Shown here piece by piece: positions 37,185-52,100 of a stretch of 64,000 bases of DNA. This DNA comes from Atrina japonica (lineage: Eukaryota; Mollusca; Bivalvia; Pterioida; Pinnidae), in assembly GCA_030159075.1 (NCBI GenBank), contig BROG01000231.1, forward strand, positions 824,501-888,500. The letters are read 5' to 3'. How positions within the stretch are numbered: position 1 is the stretch's first letter; every line of letters begins with the position of its first letter. Both the position numbers and the translations under genes were made by a program. The notes under the pieces were generated by a model. The model was not told where the DNA came from. It saw only the letters and a list, made by a program, of their open reading frames with translations, and made no database searches.

Positions 37185-40100
37185 TTAAATATAAATATTT
37201 CAGAGTCGTATTATTGTTGAAATTTAATTTAATAAAATCCTAATTGACCGCTCATATTCTTTGTCTACTTTTTACTGATGATTTACAGGACTAAAGGACT
37301 CGTATATTTTTGTTGCAAATATTTCTGTGATTATACATCCTGATCAATATTATTTATAGTAAAAAATGCAAAATAAGTTTCAACTGATTAAGATTTTTGG
37401 GGTTTTTCATAAAATATACCGTCAAAATGTTCAAACATTATTTGTGCGGATGCTCAGTAACCTATATAAATTTTCACAACATTTAAATGTCTTAATTATC
37501 TGTTAATTGTCCTAAATAATAAGAGTTGATCAAAGATCAATCGTAAATTTGTTGACTTAGCACTGGTAAATTTTATCAGTGCATGTAAATTGTAATGAGA
37601 AATTGAATGTTTAAAGCAGTGGTAGGCCTAATTTAATTATCTTATGCATGCATGCCACATGTAACTTTATTTTCATTTTATCTCTTTGTTTCAGAATTGT
37701 TTTAAGTGGAAGTACTGTAGTTTGAATTCAATGTTTATTTTGTCAAAATAACAACTTTTTTGGTAAACACAACTAATGCTCCTTTAAGGCATAGAGAAAA
37801 ATGATTATATTTTCCTTTCTTTGAAGGTTATTGTTGAGACAAATAATGAGGATAAACGAAAACACCAGATAGAACTGACAGAAATTAAAGTAAAACTGAC
37901 AGAAACAGAAAATCAAAATGCACAGTTCCGTGACAGTAACGAACAGTTGATATGTGATCTAAAAGTATATAGTAAACTAAAGGAAGAATTACAGAAAGAA
38001 AAGAATTCATTGGAAATGCAAAATACGGATCTAACACATAGACTTCAGACAGTGTTGAATGACTCTAGAGTGTCTAAAGCTGAAATAAAAGCATTGAAAG
38101 CTCGTGTAACGGAACTTGAAGAATTGGGAGATGTACAGAGTTCCCCAGTACGAGGTATGTCAGTGTACAAATATTGGTCACATTGTCCTTGTGAAATGGA
38201 GATGATTGTCTGGTTAATTAGAAGAATATTAAACCATTTTATAAGTTTGTTCTACAAAACAGTGTGTTCAAATATAGTTGGTAGAATGTCATTAAAGTGT
38301 GAAGTGATTTGTGTCAAGAGATCTATATGTTACTTGATTTGACCCTTATTGATTGTGGAATAAGCCTGTTTATCTGTGTTATTATCTGTGTTTAGCTAGC
38401 TATCTGCCTGACTGGCTGCCTGTTGATTTATCTTTCTCCTATGGTTCACAGAGTTTTCCTTTTTTTTTACGGGAATGATTTCCTTGTCAAGCCTTGTGTT
38501 TGTCATTCAAGAATCTTATGCTAAAGATTGAGATTCCTTTTTCGTACCCTCAAGGTAGGGAAAGATTCTATTATTCTGTCTTTCTATCTGTGTGATTAGC
38601 TATCTGTCTGTCTTACTACATTGTAGCTAGTTTACTTTTTGCCCCACTGTCTGCCTGCCTGCCTTTGCATCTGTCTGTCAGTCTCAGTATTATTTTCACA
38701 GGATTCAAGTCTTGACTTTGTGTGACAGTATGGTAATTATAGGACCAGAAAAGTCCCTCCTTCATAACTTATCAAGATTAATGTTTGAATAGAAGAAATA
38801 GAGATTAAACAACCAGTGTTAGTTGATTATTATGTTTATCTAACTTGAATTAGTTAATTTTCAAAACTTGAAAGACAAAAGGTTTACCGAGTGTCTTCAG
38901 ATTTTGAAAATTAACTAACGAGAGTTAGATAAACATGATAATCAACTTACACGAGTTGTTGAATCTGTTTCTACCATAACTAAAAAGTGCTGATTGGTAG
39001 TATGGATTATTAGCCTACATCACCTCTAAATACTATCGGGTTTGGACTCTCATGATCACATCAAACTTGTACATCACTTCAATCTCTTCTTTCATCTGAA
39101 GGTTGGCGATGACGTCATTTAGTGTTTGTAATGTCAGTGAAACAGCCCTGTTGGTTATTTGTAAATGTTAACTAACAAGGGCTTCGTTTATACTACCCCT
39201 TCAGAGTGGCTGGTTTAACAACACAAGTTATGGTAGAAAATAAGTAAAACTTTAGTGTGGTCATTTAATTTCTCTTTGTCATGCACTTCTATTGGGTTTG
39301 TAAGAATATGATTAAATTTTAAGTTATAAATGATAAATTGATAACCAACTGATAACATAATGTATGCCTTCCAGGAGAGATAACAAAAGAGGAAGAAAAG
39401 AAACAAGCCACAGCAACTGGGTATTCACCACAATATAATAGAGAAGAAGACCAGGTGAGTATTTTGTGTATAAGGCTGTTCCTATTCAATTGGAAAATTA
39501 TTGAAGAATTGTCATATAGAATGACACTATACTGTGCTTGATAAGGTACACTGAAGGAAACTGACATTAATGATGTTATATGATGTCTGGATGTGAGGTA
39601 TGGACTAACCACTGAATACTTCTCTGGGTGCTTTTGGATGTTATGTTAAACAAGATTAGTATTATGATGCTGTAGAAATAATGTCAACTCATTGTAAAGT
39701 ATAGGACAGCACTGATTTTTTTAGAGCCCCAGATTATCAAATCATATAGATCATTTTGTCTGAGCTATACCTCTGCTTACTGAATGTAAATTAAGACAAG
39801 ATTTAATGAATTTAAATTAAGATTATTTGTAATAAATGCAGTAGATTGATTACCATGATTACTCAAAATTGCATAACTTCCATGGACATACACATCTGAT
39901 CACATGCAATCTAATGAAAAACCGATATCTAATCACTGCCGTTTTCTGGCGTCACATATATGATCTAACGCAACCATGTATGGAGTCACATGTTGATGAC
40001 CTCGTACTCGTAGGTGTGACGTTTTCTATTTGCACAATTTTGTAGGCAGTCAAATGGCAAAGAGATGTAAACATTTTAAACATTATTAACAACACTGAAC

Positions 40101-43100
40101 ACACAGAATGCGGAAGTACAAAATTCTTTTCTTTGTTTACCTTGGATAAGTTTAGTATTACCAAAGATATTCCAATGGAATTTGCTGACTGATGGTTTCC
40201 GTTTTATAAAATAAATTACATCTACATGTATTTGCCATTCAATAAACTTTAAAGGGACATTAGCTGTGTTTGTTTCATAAAAAATGCTTTCCTTTTTTAC
40301 CACTTAGATTAGTATACAACAACATTAAAGAGATATACACAGGCATAAAACTTCTTTCATTCCTATATATTTTGTGAAAATTGCTTGAGAAACCCAGTTT
40401 GGCTTTATTTCACTGCAATTGATTAATTCAAACTTACTAACTTAACCCAACCTTATTTCCACAATATTTATAGGAACATATGATTTTTTATGCTTATGTA
40501 TGACTCTTATTTGTAATTGTACATCAAGTACAAGTAGTAAAAATAAAAAAAATAGAAATCATTTTTTGGTAAACACAGCTAATGCCCCTTTAGAGAATTT
40601 AAAGTCGCATTTTCATTGGTTGAACATAACACACCTAAACGAGGTTATCTGCATGTGACCCCATAATAGATTGCCCTAGATCCTTTACACAACATATCAG
40701 AACACTGGAGCCGTGAGAGATCGGTTTTTAATTATACTGTATCACATGGTCACACTACATAAACCCTTCTGTTAATGTCGGAAGTTTTTTCAGGTACATT
40801 GTATATAATTTGACTATATTATTGCGTAACATAGGTTTGCTATTAACACCAAAAAGACAAACGTGATTATCTTCTAAAATCACTTGTCTGATATATTTTG
40901 CAGTCAATGAATTACACAAGTGATATCCAAAGCTTGAGAAGTCAAGTGCTGACTCTTATCAATGAAGTCACAGAATCACAGAAAAAGTTAAAGGCCAACT
41001 CAGATATGTTAGAGAAGAAAAGCAGGAGGTATGGTAGACAAGATATTTTCATGAATAGATTCATGTAATGCCAGAAGTAAATAGTTTGTAAACCTATAAA
41101 TCTGTTTAGAAAATTTGAGAATGAATATTTATCTGTTATCTTATCATGTTTTGCTACTTAAATCTCACTGTAGCACACCTGTGGGACATCTTTAGCTAGT
41201 GACAAATAAATCTCATTGTAATACATCTGTAGAATACCGTTAGCTAGTGACATGTCTAAATAAATCTCACTGTAACACACCTCTAGGACACCTTTACCTA
41301 TTGAGGTGTCTAAATAAATCTCACTGTAGCACATGTATACCTGCAGGACACCTTCAGCTAGTGACAAATAAATCTCACTGTAGCACATCTAGGATATCTT
41401 TAGCTTGTATGTGTATTAATACATCTCACTGTAACACACCTGTAGGACACCTTTAGCTAGTGACTTGTCTAAATAAATCTCACTGTAGCACACCTGTAGG
41501 ACACCTTTAGCTAGTGACTTGTCTAAATAAATCTCACTGTAGCGCACCTGTAGGACACCTTTAGCTAGTGACTTGTCTAAATAAATCTCACTGTAGCACA
41601 CCTGTAGGACAGACACCTTTAGCTAGTGACTTGTCTAAATAAATCTCACTGTAGCACACCTGTAGGACACCTTTAGCTAGTGACTTGTCTAAATAAATCT
41701 CACTGTAGCACACCTGTAGGACACCTTTAGCTAGTGACATGTCTAAATAAATCTCACTGTAGCACACCTGTAGGACACCATTTATAGCTGGTGACTTGTA
41801 TAAATCTCCCTATAGGGTGTCTAGTCTCACTAAAGGTGACAACTGTAGCTACAGCACTATGCTAAAAGTATTCACAATGTTTCAGTATGACAGACATAAA
41901 CAATGATGTGCTTCATGAAAATAAACATTAAATTGAATAATGAAAAACTGACTTACTTTAATCAACACTTGGTGAGATGACCTTTGGATTTAATGACAGT
42001 TAATAGTAGATAAAGAATAGATACGTACAACGATTTAATGTAGTTTTCATTGAAGGAATTGTAGTTGTGTAAAATCATGTCAAACAATTTCCCGGGAGCC
42101 TTGATACTTGGAGCTTGATATTGCAAAGTTTTTTTTTTTATTTTGAGCCATAAATTCTCGATTATATCAATGTCTGGAGATTGAGTTGGCTAAACATTTG
42201 TGGGAATATTATTTTGTTGTTTGTATTGTTGAGTAATACGAGGTCTGTGGACAGGGGTGTTGTCATCTTGAAAATGATGGGTTTTATTAAGGAAATGTTG
42301 GACAATAACAAGCCAAATTGATCTTCTAAAATGGAAATGTATTTATCAACATTAATATTTCCATTTACCATGCTGAGAGTGCCTTTTAAAACTCTCCCCC
42401 GTCAAAATTTCTGTGACTAATAATCCAGTTTTGATCCCATTTTGACAGCGTTTGCAGGGGTCCATTTCTTTTCAAAGTTTTTATTTCATCAGTTGACTAT
42501 AGGACATTTATAGCTGGCGATGTGTCAACATAAATCTCACTATAGGTGATGTGTCTATATAAATCTCACTACAGGTGATGTGTCTATATAAATCTCACTA
42601 TAGGTGATGTGTCTATATATCTCTCACTATAGGTGATGTGTCTATATAAATCTCACTATAGGTGATGTGTCTATATATATCTCACTATAGGTGATGTGTC
42701 TATATAAATCTCACTATAGCTGATGTGTCTATATATATCTCACTATAGGTGATGTGTCTATATAAATCTCACTATAGGTGATGTGTCTATATATATCTCA
42801 CTATAGGTGATGTGTCTATATAAATCTCACTATAGCTGATGTGTCTATATATATCTCACTATAGGCATTGTAGCTGGTGATGTGTCTACATAAATCTCAC
42901 TGTAGCACACCTGTAGGACACCTTTAGCTAGTGACTTGTCTAAATAAATCTCACTGTAGCACACCTGTAGGACAGACACCTTTAGCTAGTTACATGTCTA
43001 AATAAATCTCACTGTAGCACACCTTTAGGACACCTTTAGCTAGTGACTTGTCTAAATAAATCTCACTGTAGTACACCTGTAGGACAGACACCTTTAGGTA

Positions 43101-46100
43101 GTGACATGTCTAAATAAATCTCACTGTAGCACACCTGTAGGACAGACACCTTTAGCTAGTGACTTGTCTAAATAAATCTCCCTGTAGCACACTTGTAGGA
43201 CACCATTTTTAGCTGGTGACTTGTATAAATCTCCCTATGGGGTGTCTAGTCTCACTAAAGGTGACATCTGTAGCTACAGCGCTATGCCAAAAGTATTCAC
43301 GATGTTTCAACATGGCAGACATAAACAATGATGTGCTTCATGAAAATAAACATTAAATTGAATAATAAAAAACTGACTTACTTTCATCAACACTTGGTGA
43401 GATGACCTTTGGACTTAATGACAGCTAATAGTAGATAAAGAATAGATTTGTACAACGATTTAATGTAGTTTTCATTGAAGGAATTGTAGTTGTGTAAAAT
43501 CATGTCAAACAACTTCCCGGGAGTCTTGATACTCGGAGCTTGATATTGCAAAGTTTTTTTTTTTATTTTGAGCCATAATTTTCTCTTATATATCAATGTC
43601 TGGAGATTGAGTTGGCTAAACAATTGTAGGAATATTATTTTGTTGTTTGTATTGTTGAGTAATACAAGCTCTATGGACAGGGGTGTTGCCATCTTGAAAA
43701 TGATGGGTTTTATTAAGGAAATGTTGGACAATAACAAGCCAAATTGATCTTCTAAAATGGAAATGTATTTATCAACATTAATATTACCATTTACCATGCT
43801 GAGAGTGCCTTTTAAAACTCTCCTCTGTCAAAATTTCTGTGACTAATAATCCAGTTTTGATCCCATTTTGACAGCTTTTGCGGGGGTCGGTTTCTTTTCA
43901 AAGTTTTTATTTTACCAGCTGACTATAGGACATTTATAGCTGGTGATGTGTCAACATAAATCTCACTATAGGTGATGTGTCTATATAAATCTCACTATAG
44001 GTGATGTGTCTATATATATCTCACTATAGGTGATGTGTCTATATAAATTTCACTATAGGACATTTATAGCTAGTAATGTGTCTACATAAATCTCACTATA
44101 GGTGATGTGTCTATATAAATCTCACTATAGGTGATGTGTCTATATATATCTCACTATAGGTGATGTGTCTATATAAATTTCACTATTGGACATTTATAGC
44201 TGGTGATGTGTCAACATAAATCTCACTATAGGTGATGTGTCTATATAAATCTCACTATAGGTGATGTGTCTACATAAATCTCACAATAGGTGATGTGTCT
44301 ATATAAATCTCACTATAGGACATTTATAGCTGGTGATGTGTCTATATAAATCTCACTATAGGTGATGTGTCTACATTAATCTCACTATAGGTGATGTGTC
44401 TGTATAAATCTTACTTTAGGACATTTATAGCTGGTGATGTGTCTATATAAATCTCACTATAGGTGATGTGTCTACATTAATCTCACTATAGGTGATGTGT
44501 CTATATAAATCTCACTATAGGTGATGTGTCTATATATATCTCACTATAGGTGATGTGTCTATATAAATCTCACTATAGGACATTTATAGCTGGTGATGTG
44601 TCTATATAAATCTCACTATAGGTGATGTGTCTATATAAATTTCACTATAGGACATTTATAGCTAGTAATGTGTCTACATAAATCTCACTATAGATGATGT
44701 GTCTATATAAATCTCACTATAGGTGATGTGTCTATATAAATTTCACTGTAGGACATTTATAGCTGGTGATGTGTCTATATAAATTTCACTGTAGGACATT
44801 TATAGCTGGCGACTTGTCTAAATCTTTTTATAGAGTGTCTAGTCTCACTGTAGTTGATCTCTGTCGCTGGTGATATCTACATAAGAAATGATTCCCAATG
44901 GTTATGTTTAGGAACCAACTCTCTTAATTCCCTGATTTTATGATTTCCTTCACTGTAGAATATCGGAGCTGGAGCATTGTTTGCTCAAACATCAAGAAGA
45001 CGGCAACAAACAGAGAACTGAAGAGGCAGCTCTAATAGAAACTCTCAGGATCTCCCTGAATAGTAATGAACAGGCTCTTAATGCTGAACGGAAGGAACAC
45101 CAGATATCCAAGTAAGCTTACTAACATAACTCAATCACCCCTAGAGACACATTTGGACTTGCCTAAGTCATTGATTTATGGAAGAGTTCATTGTTTCTCA
45201 GGGGTTGATGAGTTAGAAGCTCTGAAATAATTGTAAACAATGCAGATGATGAACAAGTCTAGATACATAGCTGTATTCACTCAGTGTATCACTCTAATTC
45301 CATTAATTATTCTTTTTAATGAAATGCAGTCAACTCTTGTAATAACGGCATTTGATATAACAGCATTTTTGGTTAACAACAGAAATTTCATTGGAAGAAT
45401 TTGCATCTATGTTAATTTGATTGATATAACGGCATATTTGCTTTCCAGCATCGGCAGTGATTTTTGGCAACAAACATGCATTTTACCTATAGAATTGACT
45501 TGTTATAACAGCAAACATCAAAAATGAAAAATTGTTGCCATAATTTGTTAAATTGATAGAATAGAAATAACAATAAAAACAATTTTACTTGTTGTATTCA
45601 TTTTATATTATTCATGCAGTCATACGGAATTGATGTATTTTATTAAATAGTGGTTTAACAACAAAGAATGCTCATGCAAAATCTTATTTTGACACCAAGC
45701 TTGGAAATTTTATATAACAGCATATTTGATATAACGGCAATTTTACTGGATCCCAACCTGGTCGTTATAACAAGAGTTGACTTTATTTATATTTACTTAA
45801 AATACCAGGGTGGGGCAAAAAATGTCCCAGTGGGTGCCCCTCTTTGAAAATCTTCTCTTCCAGAACTACTGCTTAAATTGAAAAAACTAATTGCATCTGA
45901 GAGATCTGCTACATTTATGTATTATTCAATTTTGTGTTTTTCATAAAAATGGAAAAATCAATTTTTGGTACGTTTTTGAAATCTTTTCAGACTTGGGTCA
46001 TTTTCATTAATTTTTAGCTCACCTCCATTCTCAAGGAGTATTATATTAATTTGAAAATTGAAATTTCTATCCTAAAACCATATACAGTGGAACGTCGCTA

Positions 46101-49100
46101 ACACAACTCAGGTGAACCATATGTTGAAGGAAATGGCCCATGGGCATATTGTTATATGTTTGCTTTTATTTCCCTATAATTCCTTCAGTTTATGTGTTTA
46201 ACATGTAATTAGATTAAAAATGCCTATGTGAGGTAATTTTGTTGAAATCTACATTTTAGAATTTTATAAATTTTTTAAAACTGAAAAAAGTAAAGGGGAT
46301 TGATGGTCATTTTTCACACTATCAGCTTCTTCTGATTTTGATAAACCTTGGTAGGAATGAAGTCCCCTATAAACCCTTTCATGTTAACTGCAGTCCTGTG
46401 ACTTTGGGTGGCAAAATGATACAGATACCTGCAAAAACATAGATGTTGTTGTAGTAACTGATTGTTTCTTGACGCCGTTTTCCGAGAATCTGTATCCTTT
46501 TGCCACCCAAAGTTACAGGACCGCAGTTATCGTGAAAGGGTCCACAGATGTTGGTTTAACCAATTTGGGCCTCTTCTTTTGTAATCAATGTTGATCTGAG
46601 CAAATTCTTCTATATTTTACCTGCATTCATTCTTTCAGAAAACAAATGGTTGACTTGCGCCAGTCCTTTAATCAGTTGATTGCCGAAAATAAAGATCTTT
46701 CAGAGTCATTTGAGAAATACAAGAAACAAGAAAAGACCAGGATGCAGGTATAACACAAAACTCTCATGTAACAATGATTTCCAGAAGCTAAATATATTGA
46801 CAGAGATATGTTCTTTGTTGTTTTGTTGTTTATTTGTTTGTTTAAATTGTATTTTTGTGGCATTGACTAGTAACGGTAAATGTTCATATAGCGATCATGC
46901 AGATTCCGACTCATCACCATTTTACTGCAGTTTCTAACCAATGTAGTACACAAAACTAAGGCTTTCTTCAAAGATATTCAGTGCATGTTATTTCTATTCA
47001 TGCATTTGTTATAACTTCTATCATGATATTAATTATATTAACAGGGAAATTGAAACTAGAAAGATTGTTTTGAGAAAGCAATCTATATATTAGGTCTACT
47101 GTGCTTTTGAATACATTAGGATCTACTTTCAACGCTGGTATTAATACAAAGATTCAACTGTTAACCACATACCTGTATTATGCACTTAAGACAGAGACAA
47201 ATACTGCCTCTGCATGGAATCAAATCTAGAATCCCTGGTTTATGGGTCTGGTGCTCTTCCGATTGAGATAAAGGGGAAACCCCATTAGCTCAAGCTAGTA
47301 GGAACACCATATAACTAACCCTGCCACATGATTCCCACCCCCCACCCCCATTGAAAGAGTGATCCTGATTCATTTAGAGGTTGCTATTACCTGTGGGGCG
47401 ATATTCAGGGATGATCAATTTCACTTTACTAGGAAGAACCCAGGTCCCAAAATGGGGTGCCATTGTAATAGAGGCAAATACTGCCTCTGCATGGAATCGA
47501 ATCAAGGACCCAGGTTTACGAATCTGGTGCTCTACCTATCAAGCTAAAGGGGAAACCCAAATAGCTCAGGCCAGTAGGAACACCATATAACTAACACTGT
47601 CAAACATTTACCGGAAAATATTTTCTAAATTCTTTCTTGGTCTCCTGTGTGAAAGGCTCATCATGACCAATAGACATTACTCTTCATCCTTCATCTATAA
47701 GCCTTTATTAACTTTCCATTAATTGGTATAGATATATTGTTTGTAGTAAATATTTCTATTATTTAAAAAAGGGTATGTCAGATGCAGACAAGCAGAAACT
47801 ATTAGATCAAATAGGCCGACTAACAGCGCAGATTCTAGGTGCTGAGGAGGCTGTCAGTTACCGTGACAGCCAAATGAAACAACTACGAAGTGAAAATAAG
47901 ACACTCAGAGAAGAAGTAGAAAATACTATCCCTGTGCTGAAAGCTCAGGTAAATTGTGTTGTTATTTGTTTTTCTTCAAATGTGAATATTATTCATCGAA
48001 CACTTCATTTTTCACAATATGATTTAGGTCATTATAGAATGTAAACCAGTTTGTGATATCATTTTTGTGCTAATTTTGACATTTTTCTCTACCATCTGAC
48101 ATATTTGTGCTAATGAATTTATTTGAAGCTTCACAAATTTTCTGTTTTCTATAATCTTTAAAATCTTAATTTTGTACAAAACTTAAATCTTCAGGCTGAA
48201 TTATGGAAAAGTGATTTTGATGCCGAAAGAAATGCTCGTGAAAGACAACATGCAGAGAAAGAACAACTTACTCAAGAAATAAAACAACTACAAATACAAA
48301 ATCAGCAGTTACTAGATGAGCTGGAATCGCTGTCAAAATCAAGGTTTGCAGAAATGCAACAAAAACATGCAACTGTTGGACAGTCGTATCAGCAGAATTT
48401 ACAGCAACATCTCCGTGTGGCTCAGCCAAATCAATTTGTTCAGTACCCATACCCTCAAATAAAATATCCTGACCAGGAAAATTCTCCATCACCTGGAACA
48501 GGAGATATTAGAGGTCCTCCTTCATTCGGACAGGTAATACATGTAAATCTTATATCTTCCTCTGTAAATTTAGATGTATTGGGATTTAAAACAAGAACAG
48601 ACTGGAATTACTAACTTTTAAGATCAACTTCCAAGAACTGAAACCTAAAAACAGAGCAACAATATCAGTGATGGGGTAATATTGTTTTTGGTCTTTCCAT
48701 TTGTTCATTCTTAATTTATGAAGCTTCGTATCAATAAACATATCAGTCTTGACCAACATAGGGCAATATTTGCCAGGGTTATGGGACTTACATTTCAAGA
48801 ACATATTGTTTCTGAAAAACCAAAGTTAAAATTCTGCAAAACAAAATCAAAACAAATGCTGAAGAAGATAATTTCATCAGTTGAGCTCAAATTTAAAATG
48901 TATTTTTTCCAAAAGAGAAAGAGGGATTATACTCGGTCAATTACTGTAAAGAAATGTAATATCAAATCCTTCTAAGAGTACCCACTGTAAAAAGATGAAT
49001 ATTTCAGCTTTTGGGGAGTTTGGAATTTAAACAGTGCTATCCATACATAGTGTTGAATCTAGGATCTGAAAAGGGTACACAAATCAGTGTGAAAGGGCAC

Positions 49101-52100
49101 ACAAATCAGTGTGAAAGGGCACACAAATCAGTGTGAAAGGGCACACAAAGCAGTGTGAAAGGGCATACAATTTCAGTGTGAAAGGGCGCTTTTAACACAT
49201 AAATTGATTTTGAAGGCACTCGCACTATAACGTGTGTATCCTCCGTTAACAAAGGACAAGATCCATGTTTAGCGATATAGGCCCTGTGATATCTTAAAAA
49301 TTAAAGTGGAATGAATTGAAATAAAATTGTTATCATAGGTTAGTCAAGGCTTGGTACTATCGCATCATGCCAAAATTTCCCCGCCAAAACGTCTCTTGCT
49401 GAATTCTATAATAGACAAAACCGATATCGGACTAGTTTTATGCAGAAATCTCCATTTTTTCTACTTTGATCACGTTTTTCATATAAAGCACACCCTCTGA
49501 TCTAAAAAGTAATTGCAGTCCATTAAATCTTATCAGCAAAGACATTTTATTCAAGCGAGAATTTTTAGATCAGAAGGTGTGCTGTTGATGATGAAATTAA
49601 CATTATACTAAACCAAGGAGCAATCCCGGAATGAGCTATTTTACATATGTAAACGAACAAATCAATCGTTCAGTGAACAATATTTACTTAAAAAAAATAT
49701 CTACATGGAATTTGAATGAGAACAAAGAAAAATTAGGAGTTTGGTTTCTTATCTTTTTTTTTTCTGAATACACAATCTAGATTTAGATGTTTTTCTGGGA
49801 CTCAACCTATTTTAGACTGATCCTACGTATCGCATCGGCACCCTCTAAAACATTTAATTTTATTGTCTTAGTTTGTTTTAACACACACTATAAAATAACA
49901 TTTTTTATAATAGACAGATCTAGCCATATTTAGCAAAGTACATCTACTGTGTTTGCCTCGTGAGTAGGTTACTGGTTAGAATTTGTAGTATCTTGGCTAC
50001 TAGTACTGCAGTTGCAGGCTAGTGATCAGAGGAGGCAGATATCCGACTCAATAGACAATATTCAATGTAAAGATCGTACACAATACAGGCCAATAATAAT
50101 GGAGAAAGAAGCAATTAAACATGTGTTTATTTTAATATTGAAAATAAAATACAGAAATTATTGGAAAATCATCGAATGGCATCGTCTAAACATGATCCTG
50201 ATCTAGCCTACTATGCAATATTTAGGAGCTAGTGCCATATAATTCACAATGGCGCAGCGGTTTGGTTGTGGACTTTAGAGTCAGGGGTCCAGGGTTCTAA
50301 TCTGAATTTTGACCAACTTTTTTTTCGGTTCAATTATTAAAATATTTATTTCCCCGCTCACAATACAGTATAATATTTTCAAAAATAATAGTTTTTTTTT
50401 AACTCGGACGATTAGCCATATTGTAACTCAAGAACAAAGTAAATAAGCCTATATGAAAATATCTTGTTTTACAATTTCTGTCTTCTTTTTCAATTGAAAA
50501 CAAAAATATTTTTTAAAAAATATCATGAGACATCATTCTATGGTATCTGCATTAGGTTCTATGAAGTGAAAATGAATGCTTACGTAAACTTGAAACACAG
50601 AGGATCATCATAATAAATTGAGACTTGAAAATACACAAGAATAATGAGTCCATGACAGTTTTTAGTGGTTTCAAATTCAACAGTTTTTTTTTTTCTTTAG
50701 TCCAATATTTCAATTTGATAGTAAAAGTAAAAAGATATAGCACGCATAACAAAATGTTTATATGATACCTACTATATGTTAATGCTGTGATTTTCTGCTC
50801 ACTTTTATCTGATCACTAAACGACATCCGTATTTATAGTTTTATAGTATTTAATTATATTATTTAATGTGATTCTTTCTTTATTACTCGGATGGATTAAT
50901 TATTTCCACAGATTCTGTTGAAAATAATAATTTTAGGAATTCCATGAAAAAAAAAAATTCAAAATGAAGAGGTGTAGATATAAAATGCGATAATTTTCCT
51001 GCTTCTGGTCTCCCCCTACCTTAATTATTTCCTAGACATGGATACCCAGCATATATTGGATACAGGGCAAGTAAAAACCAAAATCCTGTCTTAGCCTTAT
51101 AATTCCCCCCTGTGCTGTACCTTTCCCTGTTGAAGGGGATTTAATAAGTCGGTGACCTTGATAGTAATGCTGGTGGGATGTAAGCTTATTAATTTCATTC
51201 ATCCAAGAAATATTGTCATTTCCATTAAAAATCGCCCTGGCTATCCATGTTTAAGAATTTAAAAAATATTCTTCTAATATCTAATATGAAAATAATTTAC
51301 AAGAGATGACTTTCGTATATCATTTCCATAAATATGTGGTTTCTGTATACCTTTCAAGTATTTTTTTTCTTCACCCGAATAATTCACTATACATAAGAAT
51401 TTATTTTTCGAATGTGTCATTAGAACATGACAGAGAATAACCAACATTTGAGACTAGAATCAATTTCATCACACCAATAAATAAATCAGAAATCTGTGAT
51501 TTTCAATCATTTCCCATGGTTTTACACCCAAATAACCATTTATTGGAACTTTCCAATTGTTTGTAATATGGAATGACCGCACGTAAAGACATAATTATGG
51601 GCTATTTGACTGCACAAATATCACAATATACAATGTTTTAAAAAATCCCCCAAATCTGTGATTTCCAATCATTTTACACAGTTTTTACCTAAAAATAACC
51701 TTGTAAAACCATCTGTTGAAACTATTCAGTATTTGTGATATGAAATGACCCTACTGAAGACAAAATGTTAATCGTACACATATTTGAATGGATAATTTTA
51801 ATAAGTAATTCCCCCAAAATCTGTGATTTTCATTCATTTTTCACTGTTTTTACCCCAAAATAACCTTGTAAAACCATTTTTTGGAACTTTTATTTTTTTT
51901 TGAGATATTAAATGACCCTACATATAGCCATATGTGTCATTTGATGGGACATATATCAAAACAGATAATTTTAATAAATAATTCCCCAAAATCTGTGATT
52001 TTCAATCATTTTTCACTGTTTTTACCCCAAAATAACCTTGTAAAACCATTTTTGGAACTTTTATTTTTTTGAGATATCAAATGACCCTACATATAGCCAT

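Noticed and set aside
38155..38342. Extension of the exon 4 frame to 38342
   Set aside because: Donor CGAG|GTATGT and phase match to exon 5 show it is intron.
41158..41616. Frames encoding repeated YSEIYLD-type peptides
   Set aside because: Translation of the 54-bp satellite (period a multiple of three); not a gene.
50247..50316. Intact tRNA gene
   Set aside because: A and B boxes resemble a tRNA, but no full set of stems could be paired.
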